From: Montifringilla adamsi
Taxonomy: Eukaryota; Chordata; Aves; Passeriformes; Passeridae
Direction: 5' to 3'
DNA length: 64,000 nucleotides
Assembly: GCA_017590115.1 (NCBI GenBank)
Contig: JAGGNK010008781.1
Coordinates: 1,892,911-1,956,910 of the forward strand
Shown here in pieces: positions 24,081 to 35,800 of the stretch. The notes under the pieces are model-generated. The model was not told the DNA's origin. It saw only the letters and a list, made by a program, of their open reading frames with translations, and ran no database searches. How positions within the stretch are numbered: position 1 is the first letter of the stretch; every line of letters begins with the position of its first letter. A program made the position numbers and the translations under genes.

Positions 24081-27000
24081 TGGTTTCTCTGTTGGGAGAG
24101 GGGGAGATGATTCCTTGGCCAGCTGTGGCTGTGCCCACATCTGGCTGCCAACCAGCCCTGCAGGATGCCCAGGCAGAGGGATCCTGTGGAGCTGGGGTAG
24201 CACCAATGCCCAGGGGACACAGCAATGCTGCCAGCACCCTGTTATCCATCCCAGCTCCATCCAGCTCCATCCCAGTTATCCAGAACCCAAGTGAGATGCA
24301 GAGACCTGTGGCAGTGCTTGGCTTGACCAGCCCTGTGGGAAATGAAATTCCTCAAACGCTCTGCCACGAGAAGAACTCCTTGTCCTGAGGACTGTGGGGT
24401 TCTCTACATGCTGTGTGGCCTCCCCGCCGCTTCTTGGAGGAGTGGACTTCTGTAGAAGCAGCTCTAACCTCAGATCTGAGCAGTGAATTGAAACAATTTC
24501 AGCGGGTACAAACACACCTACGTCTTTCCTGCTTTTGTCCTCCTTCCCCTGCAGAGCACAGCAGTTCTTGTTAACTCTCCTTGCGGCTGGGCTCTCCCTC
24601 TGAAGCTGGGCCAGTGGGACTGGGCACTCCTCAGGACTGAGTGGCGTGGGGTTGTTGAGTCCAGCAGCTCGAGTGGAGCTGGGCTTGTGCAGTCAGGAGG
24701 ATCCTCCTGTGACGTGTTTGACACCCACCCATCTGCCATGTGCTCGATCACACTGTCGACTTGTGCCTGATAGAAATCTGGTTGCAAAAAAAACCTATTT
24801 GGTGGGGTGGGGAATTTACGTTAGGGGAGCAATGATTCAAAGCTATTTCTGGGAAGATGAGGGACGTGTTGGCATTCTCTGTCATTCCAAACATATTTAA
24901 AAGCTGAAATATTTGCGTTGTTCACGTTGCCACAGCACAAACACTTCTGGCTGGATTTCCCCTCCCTGCTCTGAAGATAATTTCCAAATCATGGGAGGAT
25001 GGGATGAGTGTCAGTGTGTCAATCCCTGCTCAGCTGCCTGTGAACACACACTTCTGTGGTGTGCAAGCAGAGTGGCTCTCCTGGCATGCCTGGCAGTCCA
25101 TTCCATTGCCCGCTGTGCCAGGATGGCTGCAGGGGGTGGTCAGCAGCCATGTGCCAGTGTGGAAGCCAAGGGAACAGCCTGAGGAGTGTTGTATCTGGAA
25201 TCTCCATCCCATGCATGGATTGGTGCTGGTTTCATTTGAAAAACAGATGCTTTTGGGCGTTGCGTAGTCCTTGTGAGAGGTTTGGCTCCTCCATCTGGAC
25301 CTGGGCTGAGGGGCGAAGGAAAGGATCACCATGATTGCAAGACAACTGGTTTTATTCCATTTCTCAGCTGAAGCTCCTGTGGCCAAAGAACTGAACTGTG
25401 GTCTGAGAGGCTCGGGTATGGCAGGAAAAACCCTCATGGGCTGCAGAAACATTCCAGAGGCAGGATGTAAAAACCTTTGACCCTTCCCTGAGCTGCCTGC
25501 AGCCTGGCTCTCCCCTTCCCTGTCTGCTCCAGCCTGCAGTGCTCCGCGAGCCACAGAGAGCAGGGCCAAGGCTCAGTGCAGCTGGAAAACCAACAGGAGA
25601 ACTGCTGCTGCCTCAAGCAGAGGTTGTTTCACACTTCTTCAGCTCGTTTGTGGTGATTGACATCCCAAACAACCTTTTAAATTGCCTTTCAAGCCACAGT
25701 GGTGGCGAAGGACGGTGTGATAAGGCTGGCTGCTTCTGGGAACCTGCTTCATCATTTGCATAATTGGACTTTTCTGTTCCACTCAGTCAATATTACAAGG
25801 CTCGCGCAGTGCGACATCTCACCTGATCTGCTGGAGGGAAAGAAAGTCCCCTGACTTTGAGTGCCTCACCCCTGTAATTGGAAGAAATATTTCTGGCTCT
25901 GTGCTTGCAGTAGGCAGTGTGCTGAGCTGGGTGTGCTGTGTGCATTCATGGAGACTTTTCTTCTCCATCTAGGAAGTGTTTGTACATGTTGTATGTATCT
26001 GTTTTATCTGATAGCAAGAATTCTAATGTGCCCTGTTTTGTCCTGGAAGTGCAGGAGAGAGGAGAGCTAGCTTGCTGCTTTGTCAGTCCTCAGGTGGGAT
26101 TTAGGAAATAGTGCTGGTATGGCAGGAACTGATGCTGGTCTCCAGGGCATGAGGATGGTGTGGGGTGAGGATGGCTGTGCCAACCACCATTTTCGCCTGT
26201 GCTCAGCTGGTTGTGTTCATTTGTGTTAAAAATTCCTCTCCTGGAATAAAAGCCAAGGGAAGAGTTTGGTCCTGGTAACAAGAACATCCTAGCTGTTTTT
26301 TCCCTCCCTTGTAGTCTCTTCTGATCTGTTTTCTTCTTTTCCCTCATGTTCTGGGAGGGGGTGTGGGAGCTGCTGGGCAAGGAGCGTTGCTCCAGCTCCC
26401 ATCAGATCCAGGCACACCCTGGGATGGGTTGTGTGGGATCTGTCCAGTTAGTGCAGGTGACCAAGCAGCAGGAGCTTGTTACCCATTTGCAAGCACATAC
26501 ATCTCACAGCTGAACTGCTCCTCCCTCCTTGTTCAGCATCCTGCATGCCCTTCCTACCCAAGGGTCTTCCTGGGAACAACTTGGGTGACTTCTCTGTGGA
26601 CGTGCAGCACCGAGCACATTTTTGGCACTGTACTTCTCCCTGGCTGGGAAGTGCAGCCCATCAGCAGTCCTGACTCACACAACGAAAGCCAGTGAGTTGT
26701 GACACCCATCAGATTGATTCTGGGTGCTGTGTCTTGAGGAGGAGGGTATTTCATGCTAATACCTTCCTTCCCAGCGTGGGGTGGAAGCTGTGGAGGAGAT
26801 GCAACAGCAATCAGTGGTGTTTGCCTGCTGCTGCTGGAGGGGATGGAGTGGGGGAGTGATTTCAGAGATGGATTTGGCAGAGATGAGGTGCTGCTCTTTG
26901 TGCCTGTGGAGATGGAGCTGTAATAACATATTGAACATGGCAACAGCCCTTGCTAAAGCGCTGTGACTTCACGTTCGTGCTTCGTGGAGCTTCATCTCCT

Positions 27001-28387
27001 AACAACACCCTTAGCATCCATAACAAGAGAGGAACTGTCGAGTGCCAAAGGGCCTAGTTAAAATCACTCGCTGAGAACCTCCTTTCTTTTTGGACCTAAA
27101 CTTGCTTTTTAAACAGAAAAGCTCCTTGGCTGTGTTTTAGGCAGAGCACACTGAGGGTTTTTTGGCTCTGCAGCCCCGTGCTGCATGGGGGGGCCGGGGG
27201 GCCGTGGACGCTGGTGTGTGTCAGGAATGCTGGCTGCGTGCTCGGAGAGCAGAGAGGGGTTGTTTTAGGACAAGCTGACAGGCCCTTGGCTTGTTCTGCT
27301 GCTCTCGAAAAATGTAATTCTAATTCTTGGCACCTTTTTCCAGGAGGATAAGGAGCGAGAGCACAGTGGAGCCTGTTCCCTCTGTCCTTGGAAATGGGCT
27401 TTTACCCAGCAGCAGAGCTGGCTCGTGTGCTCTGCCCTACCCCAGGTTTGGTGGAGCAAAAGTAGGAACTAGTTGGGGAGAAGCAGTGTGGGATGAAATG
27501 ACCTGAACCACCTCCTTGCAGTCCTGACCTCTGTCTAGTTACTCTTTGCTCATCTCAGTGCTCTGACAGAGCATTTTTGGCGGGTGCCAGTGTTCTGCCC
27601 AGGTTCTGCTTGCCTTCATCTGGCCTTAATCCTGCACCTGGTACCCTTTCCTGAGAGGAAGAAGCACACTGTCCTCTGGCAGTGCCAAGCAGGAGAGGAG
27701 GAGATGGGCAGTGCTTGTGGTGTTTCCCAGTCCTCTGCTGCATCCTGAGGGATTCTCCCAGCGCTGCAGAGCCCGTGGCATCCTGCTCCAGCACGTGTCC
27801 ACAGTGGATTTCTCTGCTGCCACAGCACTGCCTCCCCTCCTCTGCCTGCACGGTAATGCTTCCTGGGCTTGGCTTGAGCAACGTGCTTGGTCACTGCCCC
27901 AGCAGGGTCTGATTTCTCTCCTCCTGTGCTGTTCCCTGAGGAGCAGCAGTGATCCTTTCTGCCTTCTCATCTCCACTTTGGATGCTGTTGTTCCCATGGC
28001 TGCTTAAAAAAGAGCCATTGCCTCGTGCAGGTCAAGCTGTCACACGTGGTTACGTGACCAAACCAAGCACAGGCTTTTATTTCGAGCTGGTTTTCTGCTC
28101 TGTGTTATTTTATCTCATGCAGCCATCTCAGGTATGATGTAGAACAGATTGCCCCCAGCAGCTAATGTGTTTCTGCCTCGGCAGCAGACAGAGTGGCAGA
28201 TGTAAACACAGGAACGTTGCAGGCTTTCAAACGCTAAAAACTCCTACAGAATAGGCAGGTATGTGTACATGAAGATATACAGTGCATTATATGAAAGGCT
28301 TTCAGTATATTTGGAGAGAGATTTGTAAATTTGTGAAATCGTGTGTGTATACTTTCTATAGGTTTTTAGGTAAATGAAAAGTCTACA

Positions 28388-28428
28388 TTTTATATATATA
28401 CAAATACATGTCTATATATTTATATATG
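28388..28428. repeat. TA-rich simple sequence
   Basis: Two short runs of alternating TA (TATATATATA, then CTATATATTTATATATG) are separated by about 13 bases within an AT-rich intron stretch. It is a degenerate microsatellite with no further feature. Confidence 0.8.
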
Positions 28429-30858
28429 CTGCCTCCTATTCTTGTAAGCTGTTTTTTCAAAGGCTTCTTCTAGCCTTGTTCAGTGATTCTGCCTTCAGCT
28501 GCCACAAGGAGAAAGACTCCCAGTCTCGAGCAAAGCTAAATATTGATTTGAGTCAATCTGGGTGCACTTGGAGACATCACTAGTGTTCATGAATGCAGCA
28601 TAATCGCTGATTGGAGTGGGGAAATTTCATCATAAAGGCCCCAAAAGGGAGGTTTATTATTGCTTTCTTCCAAATGCCTGAATTTTATTAGCTTCAGTCA
28701 TTCTTGGCAGGGCAGTGGAATGGGATTTTATAGTTAGCAAAGGAAAAGTAAACACAGTAATCATTTCACAGCCCTGTGCCTGCCAAACCAAGATGGAAAT
28801 TCCAGCCTTGGTGGGAAGCTGCTGCTTTGCTAACAGATAATAACAAATTCACTGTGGGCTTATTCTTGCTATGGGAGCTGAGGTGTTCAGGTTTCTCTGT
28901 AATTCCCTGGTCTGGGGAAGCAGAGATGCTTCATGGTTTTCTGCAGGAACAGGCTGGGAAAGGTTTGTGGTTTGAGCAAGTCCCACAGCCATTCCCAGGA
29001 AGAAGTGGTGTTTCTGCTCTGGGCCTTTGGGAACTGCTCTGTCCCATGCTCTTGTTGGTATTTGGTTTTTCCATGGCCAGTCTTGCTCTGATGGCAGAGC
29101 TGAGCGATGCTGAAGGTGTGACGCATTTGAGATGCTCCCAGCACCTTGAGCCCATCTGTGCTCTGAATGGGGGCAGGGTTATTATGGCAAAAAAAAAAAA
29201 ACTCCACATAAGCCCAAAACTCCCACGTAAGGTTTGTGTTGTGTGTTTTCCTGGGCTTGTTGAGGTGCAGGGCTTGGCTGCCAGCTGAGATCTGAAGCAG
29301 CAGATCCTGCTGTGTTTCCTGGTGCTGGGAGATGCTGTTTCTGCTTCCTCCCACCATCCTGCCCCATGGGCTGGGGATGGCTGCCACTGTCCCCACCTGC
29401 CACCACAGCATGCCACCTCCTGATGGAAAACCAGGCAGAGCAGCGAAGGAAATGGCTCCTCAAACAAGCAAAATGCTCCTCAAAAAAGCATCCAGTGTGG
29501 AGGCAGCCCCTTCCATGTGTCTGCACAATTTTTAGAACAATGAGGCATTGAGCACAGCGGGCTCTGAGGGATGGTGCAGCTGATGGGGCTGTGCACTGCC
29601 CGTGCTCCTGTCAGCACCGAGCCTGCCGGGCTGCTGGCCATGCTGGGCTGTGTCCCACGTCCCAGAGCTGCTCGTGGGGTCTTTGGGATGCTCACTGGAT
29701 GTGCTTTATACAGCCTTGAGGGCTGCTGGTGGATTCCTCATGCAGTGGAGAGGCAGCAGAGGTGTTGTCCCCACTGTGTCCCTCATGGTTTTTACAGCTG
29801 AGAGGTATTTGATGTCCTGCTTCATACACCTGAGAGCACTGGCAGAGCGCTGGTGACCCTGCAGTAGTGACCCTGGGGACATTGGAGTGAGGTGGTGACG
29901 TGCAGCTGGCAGGCACAGCTCGCTGGCTTCCGTTAGGAGCAGTTACTTCAGTTTGGGGAGCTGACACAGTTGGAGCGGGAGCTGCTGGGGCTGAACATCA
30001 TCCAGGACATCATCCTGGGACTCCTCATCCTGTGCTGTGAGTCTTGGGAGAGTTGTTGGGAGCCTTGGCTTGGTACAATGGCTCTTGCATGCAAGAGGAG
30101 GTCTGGGTTGTCCCACAACACAGCTCAGCTGCTGCTCAAACCATTTTAGATCTTGTTTGCATTTCCTTTTTCCATCAGTCAATCTCCTCCTCGGTAGGCA
30201 GCTCAGTCTCTGGGATTTGGGGAAAATAATTTTGGGGGATGGTTGTGAGAGAGGGAGGGAGTGTGAGCTGCTGCCTTTAAGTGTATCTCACTTGCAGCAG
30301 AAGTGGTTAAATAGAGCTGTCTTCAATCATTCCCTTCCCTCCCCTCTAAATTTGATTCCCCTTCAAGCCAAATTCCCAATATTGATGTTGTGTGCCATCC
30401 TGATTAACTCCCAGACAAACCCCTGCTTCACAGGGCTGCCCTGTGCGTATCCCGCTGGGATGTGTGTGGCTGAGGAGTCCCTGCTCCTCCTCAGCCTCCT
30501 GCCTCCTCCCTGGCAATAGGAGGAAATTTAAATGTTTCTGAAGAGCAACATTTCCATTTCAAAAGCTGTTCGTTCAAGTGCGTCTGGAGTGGGATTTCTC
30601 TCCCCCACTCCTCTCTGAATGGGAGCTTTAGAAGTCTCATTTCCTCTGCTTGATAACACCAGGCTGAGAAGGGCTTTTGTCTTTTCATTTCCCCTCAATT
30701 TTTTATTTTTAAATCAGTGAGGTTTGGAGAAGCTGCCGTGGTGGATTTTCCCTCCTCCTCCCATCTTTGCCCATGTGCTGGAGGATGCACCTGGCATCAC
30801 CCAGTGAATGAGCTGGAGCTTCCTGGGCACAGCCCACCTGGGAGCAGCCCGTCAGTCC

Positions 30859-31055
30859 CTCCTGGGAGCAGAGGAGGAGGGGGTTTGCTGCCCCGTCCGA
30901 GCTGTGGAGCTCCTGGGAGCAGGGGAGCAGGAGGTTTGCTGCCGTGTCCATGCTGTGGAGCTCCTGGGAGCAGATTTGCTGCCCTGTCCATGCTGTGGAG
31001 CTCCTGGGAGCAGAGGAGCAGGAGGTTTGCTGTCCTGTCTGAGCTCTGGAGCTCT
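30859..31055 (+). repeat. 51-bp-unit minisatellite, about four copies
   Basis: The 13-mer CTCCTGGGAGCAG recurs at 30859, 30910, 30961 and 31001. The spacing is 51, 51 and 40 bases, the short unit having lost 11 bases. Each full unit continues with AGGAGCAGGAGGTTTGCTG, then a CCTGTCCATGCTGTGGAG-like segment. Because 51 is divisible by three, the repeat stays open in several frames and generates spurious open frames of up to about 200 codons. I regard none of these as genes. Confidence 0.9.
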
Positions 31056-32815
31056 GTGCTGCCCTTCCCAGCCATCCCACAGGGCTCTGGTGTCCCAGCA
31101 CCCCAGGACAGTCCTGGCTGTGTTGGTGCTGAGCCTGGCTCAGGATCTAGCCCTGTGTTTCCAGCACATGATGCTGCAGTGGCTGCAGTCCTGCTCACTG
31201 GTTGCCCACCTGCTTTTTTGGCTGATATGGATTTCCCAGTTGGTGGGAAGTTGTATTTTTTGTCAGGATGCTCAGCAGAGAGCAGATGTAAGCAGATGTA
31301 ATGCCCAGCTCCCACTTCTGCAGGACTGATGGGTGTGGATGCAGGCACTGTCCCAGCAGTGCAATGGCATTTGTGCTGTTCACTGGACTGTTGCATTGGT
31401 ATAAAAAGGGATTTTTATTCTGCAGAAGTCTTTTTTACAACACTTGAGTTTGCTTTTCACACAATATCTAGGCCTGGAGGGCTTTCTACCTGCTTGAGGG
31501 ACAGCTGGGATTTGGCAGGGACCATTCCAGCACCTTCTCTCAGAGGGAACTTGCCTGCTGGGATTAAGATGGACCTTGATGTTTCATCCATGCCTGGTTG
31601 ACATGCTGGGAAGACTCAGAACTTGCTTTACTGCGTGTGGTAATTGAAAGAGGATGAGTGACACTGAAAAAAAAAATAAAAAATGGGAGACTAAAGCTTT
31701 GACAGGCATGGAGTGAGTGTTCATTCCCCTGAGGTTTGTGGGGCTGGGTGACAAGGTGCTTCCTAGGCTGCTGCAGGAGGTTTGGGGACTGTGCCTGCAC
31801 CCCCAGGCAGGCACCTCCCTGCCTCCCTAAAGAAACTCTGTGAGCAGCAGGCACAAGTAGAAATGCTAAAACAGGCTCTGGTGATGATTCAGAGATTCCT
31901 GTGAAAGCTGCCCGAAATGGGCTGACCCCAGGGAGTGCAGGGGAGGTTTGAGCCCCAGCAAGGAGGAGCCAGGCTCTACCATGAGCTCCCCATTACCTTT
32001 AAAATGCTGTTCTGCAGCCGGGGGTGACCCCACTGCCTGGCTGAGTGCCAAATTGGGCAATTAAAAATTTCCCTCCCTGCCTTGGCACGTCATGCAGGAG
32101 GCATTTTTGTAGTTTGGTCCTTTTTAAGAGGTTTCAAGCATGAGCTCGTGTGTGTGCAGTGTCAGCACGGGTGGCTGCTGGCCGAACAAATTACAGAAAG
32201 AGCATTCAAGTTGCAGCTGGAGGAGTGGAAGGGTTTGAGTTTAACTTGTCCTGCCCTTGTCTGCTGGAAGCAGCAGGACCCTGTGTTTGCTGTCCCAGCC
32301 TGGGACAGGCTCTGCCCTGTGCTGGGTGGGTCAGGGGCTGCTCTGCTCCCTCCTCCTCATCTGCTGGGTGGGCTCAGGCTGTCTGTACCTGCCCAAATCG
32401 TGCATTTATTCACAGCTCTTTTGGGGCATTTGCTGTTGGCCTGGAATGCTCCACTCATGCCAGCATCTCTTCCATCTCAGCCTTTTCCTTCCCTTTGTAG
32501 AAGTGCAATTCCTTTCCTGCAGCTTCCCAGAACCAGGACCTCACTCTGCCTGCCTGCTCAATTCCAAGTCATTCCCCTAAGGCAAGCACCAAGATGAGAT
32601 TTTTATTAATTTTTTTCCTTTGGCTTGGACATTTTTGCAGTGTTAACAAAAGGCAAATCGCTGGCAGGGACTCTTACCAGATGTATCAACTGCACTGAAG
32701 ATGCTCAAAGAAAAAGTTCCCAGAATTTTTCTGAATGTTGCAGAAAGGCATATTTTCTTGTAAACTTGTTCTTGGAAGTGACAGAGTTGTTTTGGCTGAA
32801 ATTCCCTGTTTAGGG

Positions 32816-32831
32816 AAAAAAAAAAAAAAAA
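32816..32831 (+). repeat. A16 homopolymer
   Basis: Sixteen consecutive A residues lie in the intron. No retrotransposon body is recognisable directly upstream, so this is treated as a simple repeat rather than a poly(A) tail. Confidence 0.9.
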
Positions 32832-35800
32832 GACTAAAAATGCCTAAAGCTGATATTCAGCATGGAAAATTTCAGTCCAGACAGTTACTGTTGGAACAAA
32901 CTTAAGGTCAGCTGAAAATCCAGGGATGCAGAATAGGCAGTGTTGGGGAATTCTTAATGAGAGGTGGAGCAATTAGCTCCTCGTTGTAATGAGTAGATGG
33001 GTAGGTGAGAATTCATCACTCCTCTAAGTCAGTGGGGAACGCTGGCATTCGATGCAATTATTATCCACTAATGGGGATAATAAAGGAAGGGAACGAAAGG
33101 CACAGCATCCATTTGTCGGGTAATGCCTTCGGTGCTGTGGGAGTTTGCCTGAGTCAGGATTTCCGAATTTGACCCGTTATTTTAGGCTGAGCCCGTCAGG
33201 GTGTTTGGCGGTGCTGCTGTAGAATTCTGCAGCGCTGAGATCCAGAGCAGCATCTGGAACACCACGGAACAGCTCTTTAGAGCACGAGCAAGTTTTGGGA
33301 GACCAGATACAAGGCTTTGGTTACTGCATTTACTGAGGCTGGCAAGGTTTTACCACCCTCATAAATCTGCCGGGGAGGGGAGGGGTCAGCATTTGGTACT
33401 GGTTTTGCAATTAAATTGCTTCAAGCTGTTGAAACATTGGGGGAAGTTTTTTGACCTACTTTCGTGCAAGCTTTAGAAATTGTTGGGATGTTTTCTGCTC
33501 TGTCTGCGTGGAATTCAGCTGGATTACGGAGGAAAGGAATTTCGTGGGCCTGCTCGTAAAGTCAGATCTATTTAAAAAAAAAATAAATTAAATTTAAAAA
33601 ACCCCCTGGCTTTGTCTTCAGACAGATCCTTGGTCCCCAGCTTCATGAATTCCCATGAGAGCACGTAGTGGGCTGCATCCAGTGAAAGCAATCCCTGTTT
33701 TGCACATGCCATGGAGAGTGGGGATGGAGGAAGGAGGTGGATGATGCCTTGGTCCCACAGCTGGCATCCCTGGGGAGCACTGGTTGGCCTTGCAGGGGAA
33801 CACCCACGTGCTCCTGGCTGGTGAGCAGCACCCCAGGTGCTCCCCAGAGCACACTCGGGTCTCCATCCCACTCTGGCAGCCCTTGGAGCACATGGGGACG
33901 CAGCCCAGCTAGAGCCCAGCCGTGTTTCAGAATTAAAACCTCATTGAAGGGCCAGGCTGCAGAAAGAGCCCTTAGCACAGCAGATGGCCACGAACAAAAG
34001 AATTGCAGTAACTCGATGTACTTTTCACTGCTCGGACTCCCTCACTTTTTGTACTCGTGCACCTCCCTGGGGAAACGAGACATTAATTTTCAGCTCCATA
34101 ACTTTTTCCCTCTGTCAGTGCTGTCATCCTGGGGCTTAAGATATGTCAGAATGTGTTGGACGCTTTTCCAATTAAAAAACCAAATTCCTTTAGTCTGTAT
34201 TTGGCTCACTTAGGAGTTTTATATGCATGTTTTTACCTAAAAACCTGACTGATGGAGAAGTGGGGTTTTGCTTTCCTGTGTGGTTCTCATCCCAGGGAGT
34301 GTGGGAAGCCCTGGGGGCTCAGTGTCTGCTCAGAGTGTGATGCTGCTCATCCCTGGGCTCCTGGACAGGGAGGATGAGCTGCTGGCTCTGCAGTGTGGCG
34401 CAGCCCCACACGGATGGGGATTTGGGAGAGGTGTTGGATGGTGGAGTGCTGGAATGTTCTCTGGCTCACTGCTGCCATGAGATGCTCAGGTGGCGGAGGC
34501 ATCCCCACAAGGAGATCCCCTGATCACAAGTTCATGTGAGGGGTTTTTTTGGGAATTAATTTGAGCACAAATGGAGTGGCCCCAGCCTATCCTCCCTGCT
34601 TTGGCAATCTCCTCCAGCCCGTGAGGACAGGAGATGTGTGAGTGGGCAGGAGTTGAAGATAACACCTCGTAATCCCTCCTGGTGCTCCAGCAGGAAATGC
34701 TGCTGCTGGCTGATAATTAGAAAGTGAACAGACTGTGGAAGAGATGATGTTGGCATCCCTAAATCTCTGTCCTGGGCTTGGGGGAACGTCACTAATGATC
34801 TGGATTAGAGAGGCAGAGAGAGAACCTGGGCTCGCTGAGGATGAGATGTAGGGCAGACACTGTGAGCCGTGCTGGACATCCTGAGGCTCGTCCAGGCAAG
34901 CAGCTCTGCTCTGCTGGGCTCTGGAGGTCTGGAAGCTCCACTGGGGAGTTTTGAAGATGCAGTCAAGGGATCAGCAAGGTCAAAATGCACTTTGCAGCAA
35001 GAGTTAGGTGCAGATGGAGCAGAGCTACCAATGTGCTGTCTCCTGAGGGTGGGAAGCAGCTGAAAAAATGACCCTTCAGGATGGCTGGGCTGCATCCAGC
35101 TGTAGCTGCTGAGCTGAAGCAGGGCACAGATGCCCTTTTAAATCCCTCCAGCTCACATGACTTCTCTGTGAGTATCACAGGCTAGGTCAGTAATGCAGAA
35201 TAAGCAGGTGGAGATGGGCTGGTGCAGGTTCCAGTGTGTCCTGGGACCACGCTTGGGGTTCCCAATGTAATTTTTTCTTGTGGACCAGGTGTTAGTGTGT
35301 CTGAAGGCAGGGACATCAGATTTACCTGGAGACTTACTTGCTCTTCAAGGCATCAATAGGCAGTTGTCTTATCCTTCTCCTTCCTCTCTTTCTTGCATGT
35401 ATTTAAAGTCACTGCTTTATAGCAGCCTTGCTCCATCAGCTGTGTTGGGAATCTTTATTCCTAAGCATGTAGAAGAAACCCACCCCAAAGTCTGGCCTTG
35501 CTCTTTGACAACCTCCTCAGTGATAATTGTTTTCTTCAGTGCCAGCACCTCCTCTTGCTGCGGGGAGGTTTGTGCAGCCTCTGCCCCCCTCACACCCACC
35601 CTTGTTATCATTTAAATCACAAAACAAGGCCAGGGATAAACAGGAGCTGCAGTAGCTGTTAGCCGTGTGTAAAAACAAATCACATGGAAACAGTATAATT
35701 ACTGAGAAAATATCAACTTGAGTAATGCAGTAATTGTTTTCTTCCCTCCAGCAGATTTATTCCACCTCTCCCAGCTCTTGCTGGTTGGGAAGTCTGTGAC

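Noticed and set aside
30717..31396. Overlapping open frames of 130-199 codons on both strands
   Set aside because: They are produced by the 51-bp minisatellite, whose unit is divisible by three. The translations are repetitive Leu/Gly/Cys-rich and match nothing known.
32816..32831. A16 run as a retrotransposon poly(A) tail
   Set aside because: No SINE or processed-gene body or target-site duplication is visible upstream. Bird genomes have few active SINEs, so it was kept as a simple repeat.
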